A DNA stretch of 64,000 bases from the NCBI GenBank assembly GCA_938084835.1, contig CALKER010000017.1, forward strand, positions 1 through 64,000, read 5' to 3'. This document shows, piece after piece, positions 38,601 to 46,928 of the stretch. A program made the translations under genes and the position numbers. This DNA comes from an uncultured Thermoguttaceae bacterium (lineage in GTDB: Bacteria; Planctomycetota; Planctomycetia; Pirellulales; Thermoguttaceae). Numbering within the stretch: the stretch's first letter is position 1; every line of letters starts with the position of its first letter. Below the pieces are notes generated by a model, which saw only the letters and a list, made by a program, of their open reading frames with translations, was not told where the DNA came from and searched no databases.

Positions 38601-41600
38601 CCTTGACCCGCAAATACGAGGTGACGGTCATCCTCGACGCCAACGGGACGGCGCCGGGGGTAGCACCGCTTCAGGAGGGTAACTATTCGGTGCTGATGCA
38701 GGATACGATCAATGACTGGTATTTCGTGCCGATCGTCACCATGCCTTTCTTCAGTGGGCGGCGGCTTGATGGCGACTTCGACGGTGTGCCCGGCACAAGT
38801 GTGGCCGTGGGTACCGGGGCCAGCGGCTACTTGTTTAACTTCGGGGTCACCACAGCCCTCGCGCAGTTTGGCGGCGAGTTCCGCATCAACGAGTCCACTC
38901 AGTATATCCAGCGGTTTGTGCCGCAATATGGCACCGGCTTGGGTTACGAAAAAAGCACGCAAGCAGTGGCTGTTGACGCCGACGGTGACTACGTAGTTGT
39001 CTGGGTGAGTTACGGGCAAGATAACCCAGCCGAACCGCTGGGAGCGGGCGTGTACATGCGGATTTTCGATCGCAACCATAATCCGCTCACCCCCGAAATC
39101 CTCGTCAACCAAACCACCCAGGGTGATCAACGTAATCCGGCAGTCGCTATCGATGCTGATGGCGATATCGTGGTGGTGTGGGAAAGCCGAGGAGACAATC
39201 CCGATGGGAGCCTCGGGATTTGGGCGCGGCGATTCGATTCCATGGGCCGACCTTTGGGCGGGGAGTTTCTTGTCAACACTAACACCCAGCATGACCAGTA
39301 CAACCCAGCCGTGGCTATGGATGCCTTTGGCAATTTTGTAGTGGTCTGGGTTTCCACCGGCCAGCCCACAAGTTATTTCAATGACATTCGTGGGCAACTG
39401 TTCAATTACCGGGGAGAAAGGGTGGGCGGCGAATTCCGGGTGAATGTGGCCAACATCCCCGGCCCTGCCGGTGTCGAGCTCAATCCTACCGTGGCTCGGA
39501 GTGCCAACGGGAATTTCGTAGTCATTTGGGAAACCGTAGCCGCCATGGTGAACGGAGTGGTGACAGACACAGTACAGACGGGGCGACTGTTCGATCCCAC
39601 AGGCACCCCGTTAACGGGCGAATTCCGCGTGGACACCGGCGTGGGTACCGGTGGAACCGAGACCCATCGCACCGCTCGGAATGCCAAAGCCGTCATGGAC
39701 GAGATTGGCGGGTTTATCGTCGTGTGGGAGGCTTATTCAGGGAACCCAGTCACCCATTACGACGTGTTCTGGCGGCGGTTCGATGCCAGCGGTAATCCGG
39801 TAGCTACTGGCCAAGCCAACATGCCCCAATTTGATCGGGCACAGGTTAACCCCGCAGTAGCTGTCGACGCCGATGGCGATTTTGTGGTCGTGTGGAACGG
39901 CAATGGAGCCCAACCCAATCGTCTTTTCCCAGCCGATCCTAACCTATGGGTCGACCAGGATGATGCCGGGATCTTCATGCGGAAATATAACGCGGCCAAT
40001 ACCCCCATCGACGTTCAAGTCCGCGTCAACCGCACGCAGGCGGGTGACCAGCGGATGCCCTCAGTTGGCATGACCCGAGAGGGGGATATCTTGGTCGTGT
40101 GGTCAGGAGCCGGTGTGGGCGACCAGCACGGCATCTTTGCGCGATGGTTTGACGAACCCCGAGACACCGCCGGTCCCATAGTCACAGATGTGTTAAGCGG
40201 CCGCGGTACGCGACTTCTTGGCGGTGCTCAGGTCACCGAGGCTGTCACGGAAATCATCGTGATATTCAGCGAAGACATGATGCGGGTTGGGCCAAGCGCG
40301 GTAACCAATCCGGCCAATTACATGTTGTTGAAAGATGGAACGCCTATCTTCGGAGCGATCACCAGCATAAGCTTTGGGCTCAATCCCGCAACTAACAAGT
40401 GGCAGGCCACCCTCCAAATAGACGGCAACGGGGCACTGCCGGGCGTGGTGCCGTTGGACAGTGGCCAGTATGAGCTCGTGATCCTCAATACGTTGCGAGA
40501 CCTGGTGGGGAACCCCTTGTACGGAACCGGTCTAAATCCTAATGGTCAACAGTTCCGTACCTCCTTTACGGTCGCAGTACTGCCGGGCCAAGACCTTTTG
40601 GTAAACACGCAGACGACTGGAATTCAGCAGCTGGCCTCGGGAAGCTTGATGCCGGGCAGCCCTCGCTCGGTGGCAGGCGACGGCGATGGCGAATATGTCG
40701 TTGTCTGGCGAGACACAAATCCTGGCTCGCAGGGAATCTGGGCTCGAATTTACAACGATCTGCGTTGGTTGAATACTCCCAGCGGGCGCGTTGCCACGGG
40801 TCCTAATCCGTCGGCCCCAATTTTGGTGACGGCAAACCCCACAGCTCAGTTCGCTTCGGTGGCACGCGATGCGGACGGGGACTTTGTGGTCGTTTGGGAG
40901 CAAGACGATGATCCCGGACCCGGCGAGGACTGGAATATTTGGGCGCGACGTTTCGACGCCATGGGTCGGCCGTACGGAGAGGCCTTCCGGGTCAACTCCG
41001 AAACTGCTGGACCGCAGCGTTATCCCGCGGTAGCGATGGACGTCGATGGCGATTTCGTCATCGTTTGGCAAAGCCTGGACACCGATGGCACTGGATGGAA
41101 CATATACGGGAAGCGGTTTGGCCCGGCCGGCTACCCCTTGGGAGGCACCAACGAGGTTCAGCTCATCACCTTCGTAAACAACCCGCGGGGAACCTTCTCC
41201 TTGCGATGGGATGGCGACGATAACCCGGCTACGCCTAACACTACAGGTCCCATCACTTTCACGGGCAACGCCTTCGAAATTGCGCGGATTGTGGAAGATC
41301 GCCTCAATGCCCTAGCGCGGAACGCCGCCGGCGTGCAGGTCAACCAGGTGCAGGTTCGGGCCGTAGGTGTTTCCCAGCTCCTTGTGGAATTTGTCGGCCC
41401 GGGCGCAGGTAAAAATCAGACGCAAATCGAGGTCGACTGGGCTAACACCACTCTCACTGGTGGTCCGGGGGCAACTATCTTTATTCAGACGCTGGTGGAG
41501 GGGGAAATCTCCGACTTCCTCGTAAATGCAACCTTGGCGGGTGATCAGTTATTCCCGTCTGTCGCCATGGGACCGGGCGGCGAATTTGTTGTGACGTGGA

Positions 41601-44600
41601 CCTCGACCGGCCAAGACGGCGATGCTCCCAATGAAACCAATGTGTACATGCGGAAATTCCCGAGCAACGAGGCCTTTGGACCTTATCGCGGTGACCCGGT
41701 TTACGGGGCGATTAACCCTCGGGCGCCGTATCTTTCTAACTCTCGAACTGTTGTCAGCACCGATAACATCGCCCTGCACCAAATCATTCCTGGAACCGGC
41801 TACGACGGGGTAGTGGCCGTAGTGGCACTGGATGCAGCGGGTAACCCCGTTTCGTTGGGTACGGGCGCCCTTTTGTGGACCGGATATCACATTTTGACAG
41901 CCGCCCACGTTGTCACAGATGCCTTGGGCAACGTGTTTCCGACAGTGCAGGTTGAGTTTGTGTTGCCGCCTCCCATCGGGCCGGTGACGATAAGTTCATC
42001 CCAAATCATCGTTCACCCCGCTTACGACCCGGCCGACTTATTTGTCAACGACATTGCAGTAATCGTGCTGCCACAGCCCGCGCCGCCGGGGGCACCTCGG
42101 TACCAAATTTATCGGCAAACCGACGAGATGGGCAAAATCACGACCTTTGCCGGTTACGGCCTTATCGGTCAAGGAGCCACCGGCGCCGTGGGACCGGGTT
42201 ATCCCAACAAATATTTCGGATCCAACCGTTATGAGGCGACAGGCGAACGGTTCAACGGCCTGAGATGGGTGGATCTTGGCTATAACATTCCGGGTGGGCC
42301 GCGGTGGGCCCCCGGCATGCTTTTGGCCTTTGACTTCGACAGCGGCCAAGAACTTCATGACGCTTTCTACCGACTGTTTGGACTGCGCGATCTTGGCTTA
42401 GGGGCCGCCGAAGCCATGGTGGCACCGGGCGATTCAGGTGGTCCGCAGTTTATTAGTGGACTGATTGCCGGCGTTACGGCGGGTATCCTTCGGCCGGCAA
42501 TCTCCGATTTCGACGCAGCGCTGAATAGCAGCTTCGGTGAGATTGGCCTCGCCACGCGTGTGTCCTTCTACGCAAGCTGGATTGATGAGGTCATAGGCCG
42601 GGGGTTGGCAGGGACTCCGGAAGTTTTGGTCAACCAAACAATCGCCGGTAACCAAAAGTGGTCGACCGTGGCAATTGATGCTAACGGGGACGTGGTGGTA
42701 ACGTGGACCAGCTACGGCCAGGACGGAGGAGGTGGGAGCTACGGGCCCGGCTTTGCTGGCGAAAATGGCGTCTTCGCGCGACGTTTCCTCAATGATCTGA
42801 CGCCGGCCAGTAATGAGTTCCAGGTGAATCAGTCAACGGTGGGCAATCAGCAGCGGTCCCAAATCGCTATGGATCTCGATGGCGACTTTGTGATCGTGTG
42901 GGAGAGCCATCCAGATGCAGGCAGCGGGTTGGCCCCGCCTACGGAAGACTTTGGCATTTACGCCCGGCGCTATGTGGGGACTCGCAAGTTGGCTACTTCT
43001 CCCCTTGCTGGACCGAATGGGGAGCTGACCGGTGAGATAGCCATAAATGCCACTAAGTTGGGTGACCAGCGTTCACCTGCGGTAGCGATGAGCCATAATG
43101 GTGACGCGGTGATTGTGTGGGAGGGAGCTGGAGCTTTGCCGACCGCCGACCGCGCTGATCCCTATGGTATTTACCACACCCGGTTATGGCAGACACACGA
43201 TACCGCGCCACCCATTGTTGCCGACGTGCTAGGCGTGTATAGGCAAAGTGGGCAAAGGGTGGTGCAACAGATCCTCCCCGATTCGCTGATTAGGCAAGAT
43301 GTCACTCAACTGGCAGTAAGCTTCAGCGAAAATCTCCTTGCTGACCGGACCACAAATTTCCGAAGCGTCACCAACCCGAGCAACTGGACACTTTACCGCA
43401 ATGGCCAAATGCTGCCCGGCGCAGTGGTTTCGGTGTCGTTTGGGCTCAATCAAATGTCAGCCGCGGGCTTGGTGTCGCAACCTACAAATAAGTATGAAGC
43501 AGTGCTGGTGGTTGATGGCGATCCGAGCCAGCCCGGGCTCCAGCCGCTTGGGCCGGGAATTTACGAGCTGGTTATTTCCGATCGCATCGAAGACCTATTT
43601 GGCAATCGATTAGATGGCGACCTTAACGGCATTGCGGGCGGGCAGTTTGTCCGTGGCTTTATTATCGGGGATCCGGAACAGGTGTTTTTGCCGGTGCCAG
43701 GCACGGTACCGGGTCCCGGCGAGGACCCCTTAGTCCACCGCTTGCCGACAGGACGACAGGACAGCCCCGCCATCGCCTCAAATGCCAATGGCGACTTCGT
43801 CATCGTGTGGGTGGAATGGACGCCTGCTGTAGACCCGGTGACCGGCGCACAGGTGGAATGGGGTGACATTTACGCTCAGCGGTTTAACAGCCGTGGCGAA
43901 AAGGTAGGAACTCAAATTGCGGTCAACACCTATGCCACCGGAAACCAATATCAACCAGCGGTGGCCATGGACGACTTCGGCAACTTCGTCGTGGTGTGGG
44001 CCGGTGAAGGGTGGGCCGCTGGCGAAATCAATGTCGTGGAACGCCATGGCATTTATGCCCGCGTTTTCGATGCCCTGGGGCAACCAATCACGGATCAGTT
44101 CCAAGTCAATCAGTATCGGCCCAATGTGCAGGATCGGCCTCGGGTGGCCATGGATGCCGACGGGGACTTTGTGGTCACATGGACCAGCTACGGGCAAGAT
44201 TCAGATAAGGACGGGGTCTTTGCCCGCATGTACACCCTCCAGGGTGTGCCCAAGGGACCGGAGTTCCTGGTCAACACGGTGGTGCAGAATCGGCAGGACA
44301 ATCCCGATGTTGCCATGGATGCAAACGGCAATTTTGTTATCGTCTGGCGGGCTTTCAATCATCCGAATGATGGCAATCAGTGGGGAATTTTCGGCCAGCG
44401 CTTCAATGCGGCGGGCCAAAAGGTCGGAGGTGAGTTTCGCATCAATACCTACACTGCCGGTGACCAAGTAGATCCACGAGTGGCAATGGACGCCGCCGGA
44501 AACTTCGTAGTGGTGTGGAGTAGTTTCAATCAGGATGGTAGTGGCTACGGCGTTTACGCCCAACGCTTCAATGCAGCCGGGCAGCGGATCGGCTCAGAGT

Positions 44601-46648
44601 TCCGCGTGAATCAGCGCACTATCCACTGGCAATATCAACCAGATGTTGCCATGGATGACATGGGCAATTTTATCATCACCTGGACGAGCATTGGACAAGA
44701 TCTCCCGGATATCATTGATGCGGGAGTGTTTGCCCGAATCTACAGGGCCGACGGCAGTGATTTCATCGATCCCACCGACCCCACCGGCACCCGGCCGCTG
44801 GGTGAATTCAACGTTAATCTGTTACGCCTCGGTGATCAAAATTTCCCGGCGGTCACAATCAGTAACAACGGTAGGATTGCCTTTGCGTGGGTTGGACCCG
44901 ATGCCGACCAAACCGGTGTCTACTATCGATTAATGACCACTGGCACATCGGTATCCACCACCGAAGCTCCGCTAAGCGGCTTCACGGTGGGCAACGTGTA
45001 CCAAGCTTTGGGCAGTCCGGCGGCGGGGCAGGCGTTGGTTTTGGCTGGTACCTCCGGCAACGATACCTTCGAGTTTACCGGTGGACCAACACCCGACCGC
45101 TGGGTGGTCAAAATTAATGGCAACCGAATCACTATTCCACCCGGAACCACGAGCATCGTCTTCGATGGCCTTGGTGGAAACGATACGGTAGTCTTCAAGG
45201 GGACTGCCGGAGATGAGACGCTTTATCGTTGGCCGGATCGGGCCATCTTCGAGGGGGCAACCTTCGGTGTCACGGTGAGCAACGTGGAAACTGTTACGGC
45301 TTACGGCCAGGGTGGCGCGGATGTCGCCTATCTGTACGATAGTCCAGGAGCGGACAAACTTACGGTAACAGCCAGTTACGTGGTATTAAGCGGTACCGGC
45401 TTTTATAGCCGGGTCATGGACTTCCCGACCATCGTGGCCTATTCAAGTGGCGGCACCGACAGTGCCCGGTTCTTCGCCTCCGCAGCCAACGAAGAGTTCG
45501 TCGGAAGCCCGACCTCCGCTGTCCTGCAGGGGTCAGGTTACCAGCGCCGCGCGGAAGGTTTCAGCACCGTAAGCGCTTACGCCGGCAGTGCCAACGATGT
45601 AGCCAAACTGTATGATCGCACTGATAGCGAAGATGTTCTGGTTGCCACGCCTGCTTACACTAAGATAAGCGGTGCCGGCTATAGTATCCAGGCAGTGGAC
45701 TTTAAGAAGGTGTACGGCTACTCTAGCGACACCAAGGATGTGGCCAAGCTTTATGACGGTACGAGCAATGATACTTTTGTAGGTAAGCCTGCCGAAAGCC
45801 TTTTCTGGGGCCGCGATTTCTGGTATCAGGTAGTTGGTTTCCGCACGGTAGCCGCTTACTCCCGGAGTGGTGTGGACACCGCGCAGCTTTACGACAGCGT
45901 AGGCGATGATGTAGCTGTGTTAGCTCCGACTTATGTCACCCTAAGCGGGACTAACTTCCAGATCCAAGCCCACCGCTTCCGCAACGCCACTGTATTCAGT
46001 TCGGCTGGCAACGATCTAGCGCGATTCTACGACAGTGCATCGCTCAATGAGACGCTTGTCGTCGGCCCAGGGTTGGCAACAATGTCCGCTAATGGCGGCA
46101 ATTATACGAATCGCGCAGAAGGCTTCCGGCGATTCGAGGCAACGTCTACTGGCGGAGCCGATACCGTGCGAATTTATGACTCGCCAGGTAATGACACTCT
46201 GACCGCCACCAGTACGTACTCCGTGCTTACTGGGCCGAACTACTCGGTCAAAGCTTATGGGTTCCGATACAATTACGTGTATTCCGTAGCTGGCGGAACC
46301 GATACCGGTAAACTGTATGGCTCGGCTGGCGATGACAATCTGGTTGGCTATCCGACTTACCTCCGCTTGAGCAATAACACTTATTGGGTCCAGGTGGAAG
46401 GTTTCCGCAGCCTGAGAGTTTTCGGCCAAGCCGGACGTGACCGTGCGTGGTTGTATGACAGTGCCCTTTCCGCCTACCCCGACAGACTCCAAGTCGGCAG
46501 CAATTGGGTCCGGATGTACAATCCGGCTTTGGGATATGACTACCGATTGGAGGACTTCGAGCGGGTCGAGGCAACCTCGAGTAATCCGGAGGATGTTAAA
46601 GAGTTCGCAGGGGCAGTCGATTTCTTGATCACCAGGGGTTACTGGTAA
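32666..46648 (+). CDS. Giant exported multi-propeller protein with inserted serine protease
   Basis: About 4660 residues. A basic N-terminus carries the planctomycete export-type motif LGLDPLEQRQLLS (42-54). Five blocks of seven ~60-residue repeats follow, at about 65-1255, 1442-1890, 2069-2498, 2642-3510 and 3670-4092. They are separated by four Ig-like domains starting DxxxPxVxDV and containing FSEDM/FSENL, NPANYMLL and TNKWQATLQIDGNG segments. A trypsin-like domain (about 3025-3315) lies inside block four with His3081, Asp3129 and Ser3257. About five copies of a further module (GTFSL...FxVxFxG) are inserted among the repeats. Eleven 46-residue repeats (about 4126-4660) end it. ATG 32666 has GAGGGA upstream; the frame opens at GTG 32636. 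It is likely a cell-surface or secreted adhesin-like protein. The TIGR03032 gene lies 73 bp upstream and a related giant gene downstream. Confidence 0.9.
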   Translation: MTWLGLRKVLSATRQLAQKGSPRKKREREARRWRTAAAPRRLGLDPLEQRQLLSLAPADWDQILVNERFAVTQEMVPGRSVAVDADGDFVIVWTRIDPVLDSAGNPVVDPRTGQIMQDANIYARYFTDEVQRIFLPSEVLVDNALGLARVDLVVNGREVQKLVLSSGYQPYTPRPLQELISGTIILGYDVNRNGIIEEPFETTSFLYNEAISPVTNAQNLQMQLRVLGGDLADVVVKPINAREFLIEFGEASVGPGNIPRNVPSIQVLYSFTDLNPLLPGLQPPGTVTTFATGFYPFAEVITVREPVLLSNIPISPTDPALTAQIMEQSFWVTSQSFSYGPIELGMPPVPREGPTSLIPSMRTPVPEVKVTPVLGVPGYPDGTVFDITFTGTSGKKDHPTILVSRVADETGSVVNAAGVPLASLAQVRTLKEPSPEFRVNPEEPDDPFTLLPDKFAQTNAVVAMDSDGDFVIVWQSEVPTWVHPTSVTDIFARRFRPVGWRNPTEIDFLVDMNLDGIPEFPVQGVIPLVSPEAQVVQRITINPSVSGPIRGNFRLRLVGQTTRDIIFDSTNLSSSANSIRTALTAAGFQDVSVRVLSSSAPFQFEVTFKATFSGPNGRRDLEFQFLEPTSGPALMGLATLSAYLDPNLDVYTFRVNQDVNGAQAQPAVAMDGVGNFVVVWGSGAQDISFFNTIRARRYDRFGTPLGNEWVVNTEDTNEHFEPVVGMSPDGWFVVSWTMTPNRVATSVWAEVYDNTGAVRQSQFALGGGSGPNVGFGVGNEFVITYNVPEADLAGAGSGPGIRAIQYRLFDAQGNFSLQTVRSTFRANSADFDPASARFWPFDQYGGQPMLDADGDLVIVFDGFGPDVSEAEIDRLIESQLTAALSGGATPAEVARLRAQLEAAYGWLRGEGSGALYTRFDADPLLGTMNILARDAIINALRDGHNTRVFLAFDQSVDQGSFELEVTINNVTQATSGIQYQRTNLAASRTNIENALRGLAITGTAWPSPFGQSVSVRLVPAFEVLQRAGTPWELTGVPTSDVVFEIVFQGSVHDTPIFVSYRNWQGQTPATNELQLLSFFVTGPGWFSLTDGLRTTANLYFDPSNPQAVAAAIQGQLRALVTGVDAQGNPIRAYSGVVVTYRSGTTDPFQFELNFVGASAGVNHPQITQGLLQGPPFPDPPLPGYIVGTTITQGGTQTAPPPRLRLFQIGDPGTIQERTSGGMEPDGDFTAVFIQRERLTNAVISNSNIYYRRFDESTDTAGPRVTDLVDAAGYSIARGRVTEGPVYHLVVTFDEELFAQNPDQFRDSVLNPENFVLYRGDVEIPGGVVKVEFGLNKAAELAGRPDGVDHDGDGIPDGIYRLNPLPTNKWEAVLTLDANGVIGPGAPPLEAGDYRIVVRAPNPAQNISGIRDLAGNPLSASGYAPAGSDISLSFSVTSVIPDLRVDALVGTETGRTFAEAASAVARDGDGDYVVVWTVFDPVAGVDRLYFRLFDADGSPADLPYLDSAGNPVRDAAGNILVARDTFPAMPVTPPTFFPEFLRDHQRFGTVAIDADGDFVITWTNIRGNDADIYARRLDSLGGVRGINITTGALVFNTQLPPPFRVNELTAGEQTWPHVAMNAQGDFVITWTSFVGSGTSGDYDVFARRYDLFGQALGPEFRVNVTTGGNQQFSKVAMDAQGGFVVVWQSDQGGVGTDIFARSFWPDGSPQVLVDGTAYVYGEILVNQVTAGNQIYPHVAMNMGGDRVAFVWAGPDGNQNGVFARVFGRNIDPSAIGSLTPLVDQFQVNVTVNGEQTYPSIAMGATGNFVVAWSGRGEQAGQVDVSGHGVFTRAYDRDGNPVFGETRINNTVAGNQWMPSVASDYNGNYVVVWTGEVNGATQVYHGRSLRDFADVVGPIVAGVYTVTGERVLSGGVVPGPVSALVFAVSENLSTRLADSDGDGVLDVPAPDSVLNVDNWLLLRDGTQIPGGIHSVSFARNPLTRKYEVTVILDANGTAPGVAPLQEGNYSVLMQDTINDWYFVPIVTMPFFSGRRLDGDFDGVPGTSVAVGTGASGYLFNFGVTTALAQFGGEFRINESTQYIQRFVPQYGTGLGYEKSTQAVAVDADGDYVVVWVSYGQDNPAEPLGAGVYMRIFDRNHNPLTPEILVNQTTQGDQRNPAVAIDADGDIVVVWESRGDNPDGSLGIWARRFDSMGRPLGGEFLVNTNTQHDQYNPAVAMDAFGNFVVVWVSTGQPTSYFNDIRGQLFNYRGERVGGEFRVNVANIPGPAGVELNPTVARSANGNFVVIWETVAAMVNGVVTDTVQTGRLFDPTGTPLTGEFRVDTGVGTGGTETHRTARNAKAVMDEIGGFIVVWEAYSGNPVTHYDVFWRRFDASGNPVATGQANMPQFDRAQVNPAVAVDADGDFVVVWNGNGAQPNRLFPADPNLWVDQDDAGIFMRKYNAANTPIDVQVRVNRTQAGDQRMPSVGMTREGDILVVWSGAGVGDQHGIFARWFDEPRDTAGPIVTDVLSGRGTRLLGGAQVTEAVTEIIVIFSEDMMRVGPSAVTNPANYMLLKDGTPIFGAITSISFGLNPATNKWQATLQIDGNGALPGVVPLDSGQYELVILNTLRDLVGNPLYGTGLNPNGQQFRTSFTVAVLPGQDLLVNTQTTGIQQLASGSLMPGSPRSVAGDGDGEYVVVWRDTNPGSQGIWARIYNDLRWLNTPSGRVATGPNPSAPILVTANPTAQFASVARDADGDFVVVWEQDDDPGPGEDWNIWARRFDAMGRPYGEAFRVNSETAGPQRYPAVAMDVDGDFVIVWQSLDTDGTGWNIYGKRFGPAGYPLGGTNEVQLITFVNNPRGTFSLRWDGDDNPATPNTTGPITFTGNAFEIARIVEDRLNALARNAAGVQVNQVQVRAVGVSQLLVEFVGPGAGKNQTQIEVDWANTTLTGGPGATIFIQTLVEGEISDFLVNATLAGDQLFPSVAMGPGGEFVVTWTSTGQDGDAPNETNVYMRKFPSNEAFGPYRGDPVYGAINPRAPYLSNSRTVVSTDNIALHQIIPGTGYDGVVAVVALDAAGNPVSLGTGALLWTGYHILTAAHVVTDALGNVFPTVQVEFVLPPPIGPVTISSSQIIVHPAYDPADLFVNDIAVIVLPQPAPPGAPRYQIYRQTDEMGKITTFAGYGLIGQGATGAVGPGYPNKYFGSNRYEATGERFNGLRWVDLGYNIPGGPRWAPGMLLAFDFDSGQELHDAFYRLFGLRDLGLGAAEAMVAPGDSGGPQFISGLIAGVTAGILRPAISDFDAALNSSFGEIGLATRVSFYASWIDEVIGRGLAGTPEVLVNQTIAGNQKWSTVAIDANGDVVVTWTSYGQDGGGGSYGPGFAGENGVFARRFLNDLTPASNEFQVNQSTVGNQQRSQIAMDLDGDFVIVWESHPDAGSGLAPPTEDFGIYARRYVGTRKLATSPLAGPNGELTGEIAINATKLGDQRSPAVAMSHNGDAVIVWEGAGALPTADRADPYGIYHTRLWQTHDTAPPIVADVLGVYRQSGQRVVQQILPDSLIRQDVTQLAVSFSENLLADRTTNFRSVTNPSNWTLYRNGQMLPGAVVSVSFGLNQMSAAGLVSQPTNKYEAVLVVDGDPSQPGLQPLGPGIYELVISDRIEDLFGNRLDGDLNGIAGGQFVRGFIIGDPEQVFLPVPGTVPGPGEDPLVHRLPTGRQDSPAIASNANGDFVIVWVEWTPAVDPVTGAQVEWGDIYAQRFNSRGEKVGTQIAVNTYATGNQYQPAVAMDDFGNFVVVWAGEGWAAGEINVVERHGIYARVFDALGQPITDQFQVNQYRPNVQDRPRVAMDADGDFVVTWTSYGQDSDKDGVFARMYTLQGVPKGPEFLVNTVVQNRQDNPDVAMDANGNFVIVWRAFNHPNDGNQWGIFGQRFNAAGQKVGGEFRINTYTAGDQVDPRVAMDAAGNFVVVWSSFNQDGSGYGVYAQRFNAAGQRIGSEFRVNQRTIHWQYQPDVAMDDMGNFIITWTSIGQDLPDIIDAGVFARIYRADGSDFIDPTDPTGTRPLGEFNVNLLRLGDQNFPAVTISNNGRIAFAWVGPDADQTGVYYRLMTTGTSVSTTEAPLSGFTVGNVYQALGSPAAGQALVLAGTSGNDTFEFTGGPTPDRWVVKINGNRITIPPGTTSIVFDGLGGNDTVVFKGTAGDETLYRWPDRAIFEGATFGVTVSNVETVTAYGQGGADVAYLYDSPGADKLTVTASYVVLSGTGFYSRVMDFPTIVAYSSGGTDSARFFASAANEEFVGSPTSAVLQGSGYQRRAEGFSTVSAYAGSANDVAKLYDRTDSEDVLVATPAYTKISGAGYSIQAVDFKKVYGYSSDTKDVAKLYDGTSNDTFVGKPAESLFWGRDFWYQVVGFRTVAAYSRSGVDTAQLYDSVGDDVAVLAPTYVTLSGTNFQIQAHRFRNATVFSSAGNDLARFYDSASLNETLVVGPGLATMSANGGNYTNRAEGFRRFEATSTGGADTVRIYDSPGNDTLTATSTYSVLTGPNYSVKAYGFRYNYVYSVAGGTDTGKLYGSAGDDNLVGYPTYLRLSNNTYWVQVEGFRSLRVFGQAGRDRAWLYDSALSAYPDRLQVGSNWVRMYNPALGYDYRLEDFERVEATSSNPEDVKEFAGAVDFLITRGYW
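32906..44940 (+). repeat. 35 copies of a ~60-residue propeller-like repeat in five sets of seven
   Basis: The unit reads roughly as FxVNxxTxGxQ, xPxVAMD, xxGDFVVVWxS, then xYARRFxxxGxPxG. Core positions (start of VAMD) are: set 1, 32906, 34049, 34667, 34832, 34982, about 35206 and about 36322; set 2, 37052, 37310, 37514, 37685, 37874, 38060 and 38240; set 3, 38966, 39143, 39311, 39491, 39692, 39857 and 40064; set 4, 40670, 40859, 41030, 41561, 42668, 42863 and 43082; set 5, 43772, 43961, 44144, 44309, 44480, 44645 and 44852. Ig-like domains at about 36437-36985, 38340-38860, 40162-40590 and 43199-43670 separate the sets. Units 5-7 of set 1 are the most degenerate. Seven per set suggests seven-bladed beta-propellers; this is inference. 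Confidence 0.82.
41738..42610 (+). other. Trypsin-like (S1) protease domain inside the giant protein
   Basis: Within the giant reading frame this segment encodes GYHILTAAHVVTD (catalytic His codon 41906), FVNDIAVIVLPQP (Asp codon 42050) and VAPGDSGGPQFISG (Ser codon 42434), in the order and spacing of the chymotrypsin fold. GDSGGP is the classic signature. Repeat unit four of set four ends just before it and unit five starts just after, so it is an insertion between two blades. No reading frame break is seen at the joins. It may cleave the giant protein itself or external proteins. Confidence 0.9.
45043..46580 (+). repeat. Eleven 46-residue C-terminal repeats
   Basis: The unit ends each time in a segment like GGxDxAKLY and begins DSPGNDTLxA, with a middle YxxLSGxxYxxxAxGF and a strand VxAYS. 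About eleven copies run to the C-terminus. The first two (SGNDTFEF, AGDETLY) resemble calcium-binding hemolysin-type repeats. The same unit fills most of the next protein (46929-50228), which suggests a shared origin and perhaps co-assembly or a shared surface-anchoring role. A beta-solenoid fold is likely but not shown. Confidence 0.8.
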
Positions 46649-46717
46649 TAATTGCAACCCCTGGCCTTGAAGATCCTTGGCAATGACGACTCTGCGTGGC
46701 ATATGGTTTGCTAAATT

Positions 46718-46755
46718 TCCCCGAGGACCCTTCAACCCTCGGGGATTTTCGTTTT
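46718..46755 (+). terminator. Rho-independent terminator after the giant gene
   Basis: A perfect stem TCCCCGAGG / CCTCGGGGA (46718-46726 / 46737-46745) with a 10-nt loop is followed by TTTTCGTTTT. It lies 70 bp after the giant gene's stop, so the 1099-residue neighbour probably has its own promoter in 46756-46928. Confidence 0.85.
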
Positions 46756-46928
46756 AACAACGCACAACCCCTTCCAGGGGATACTATATACTCCTAGGGT
46801 AGTAAGGCCTTAATAGATTTACCGGAAGATCGAAATCGCGGAATCTGCAGCGACCGTTAGATCGCCGCCCGGCCATACCGGCGTTGAGGGCGGCGATGGG
46901 ATGATTCCCGTCCCGGAGGCTCAGGTCT

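Noticed and set aside
38465..39397. 310-codon minus-strand frame inside the giant gene
   Set aside because: It mirrors the repeated GCCGACGGCGAC-type codons of the plus-strand repeats, which create long antisense frames; no start signal or domain.
32666..46648. Non-ribosomal peptide or polyketide synthase because of gene size
   Set aside because: No adenylation, condensation, ketosynthase or carrier motifs; the sequence is repeats, Ig-like domains and one protease.
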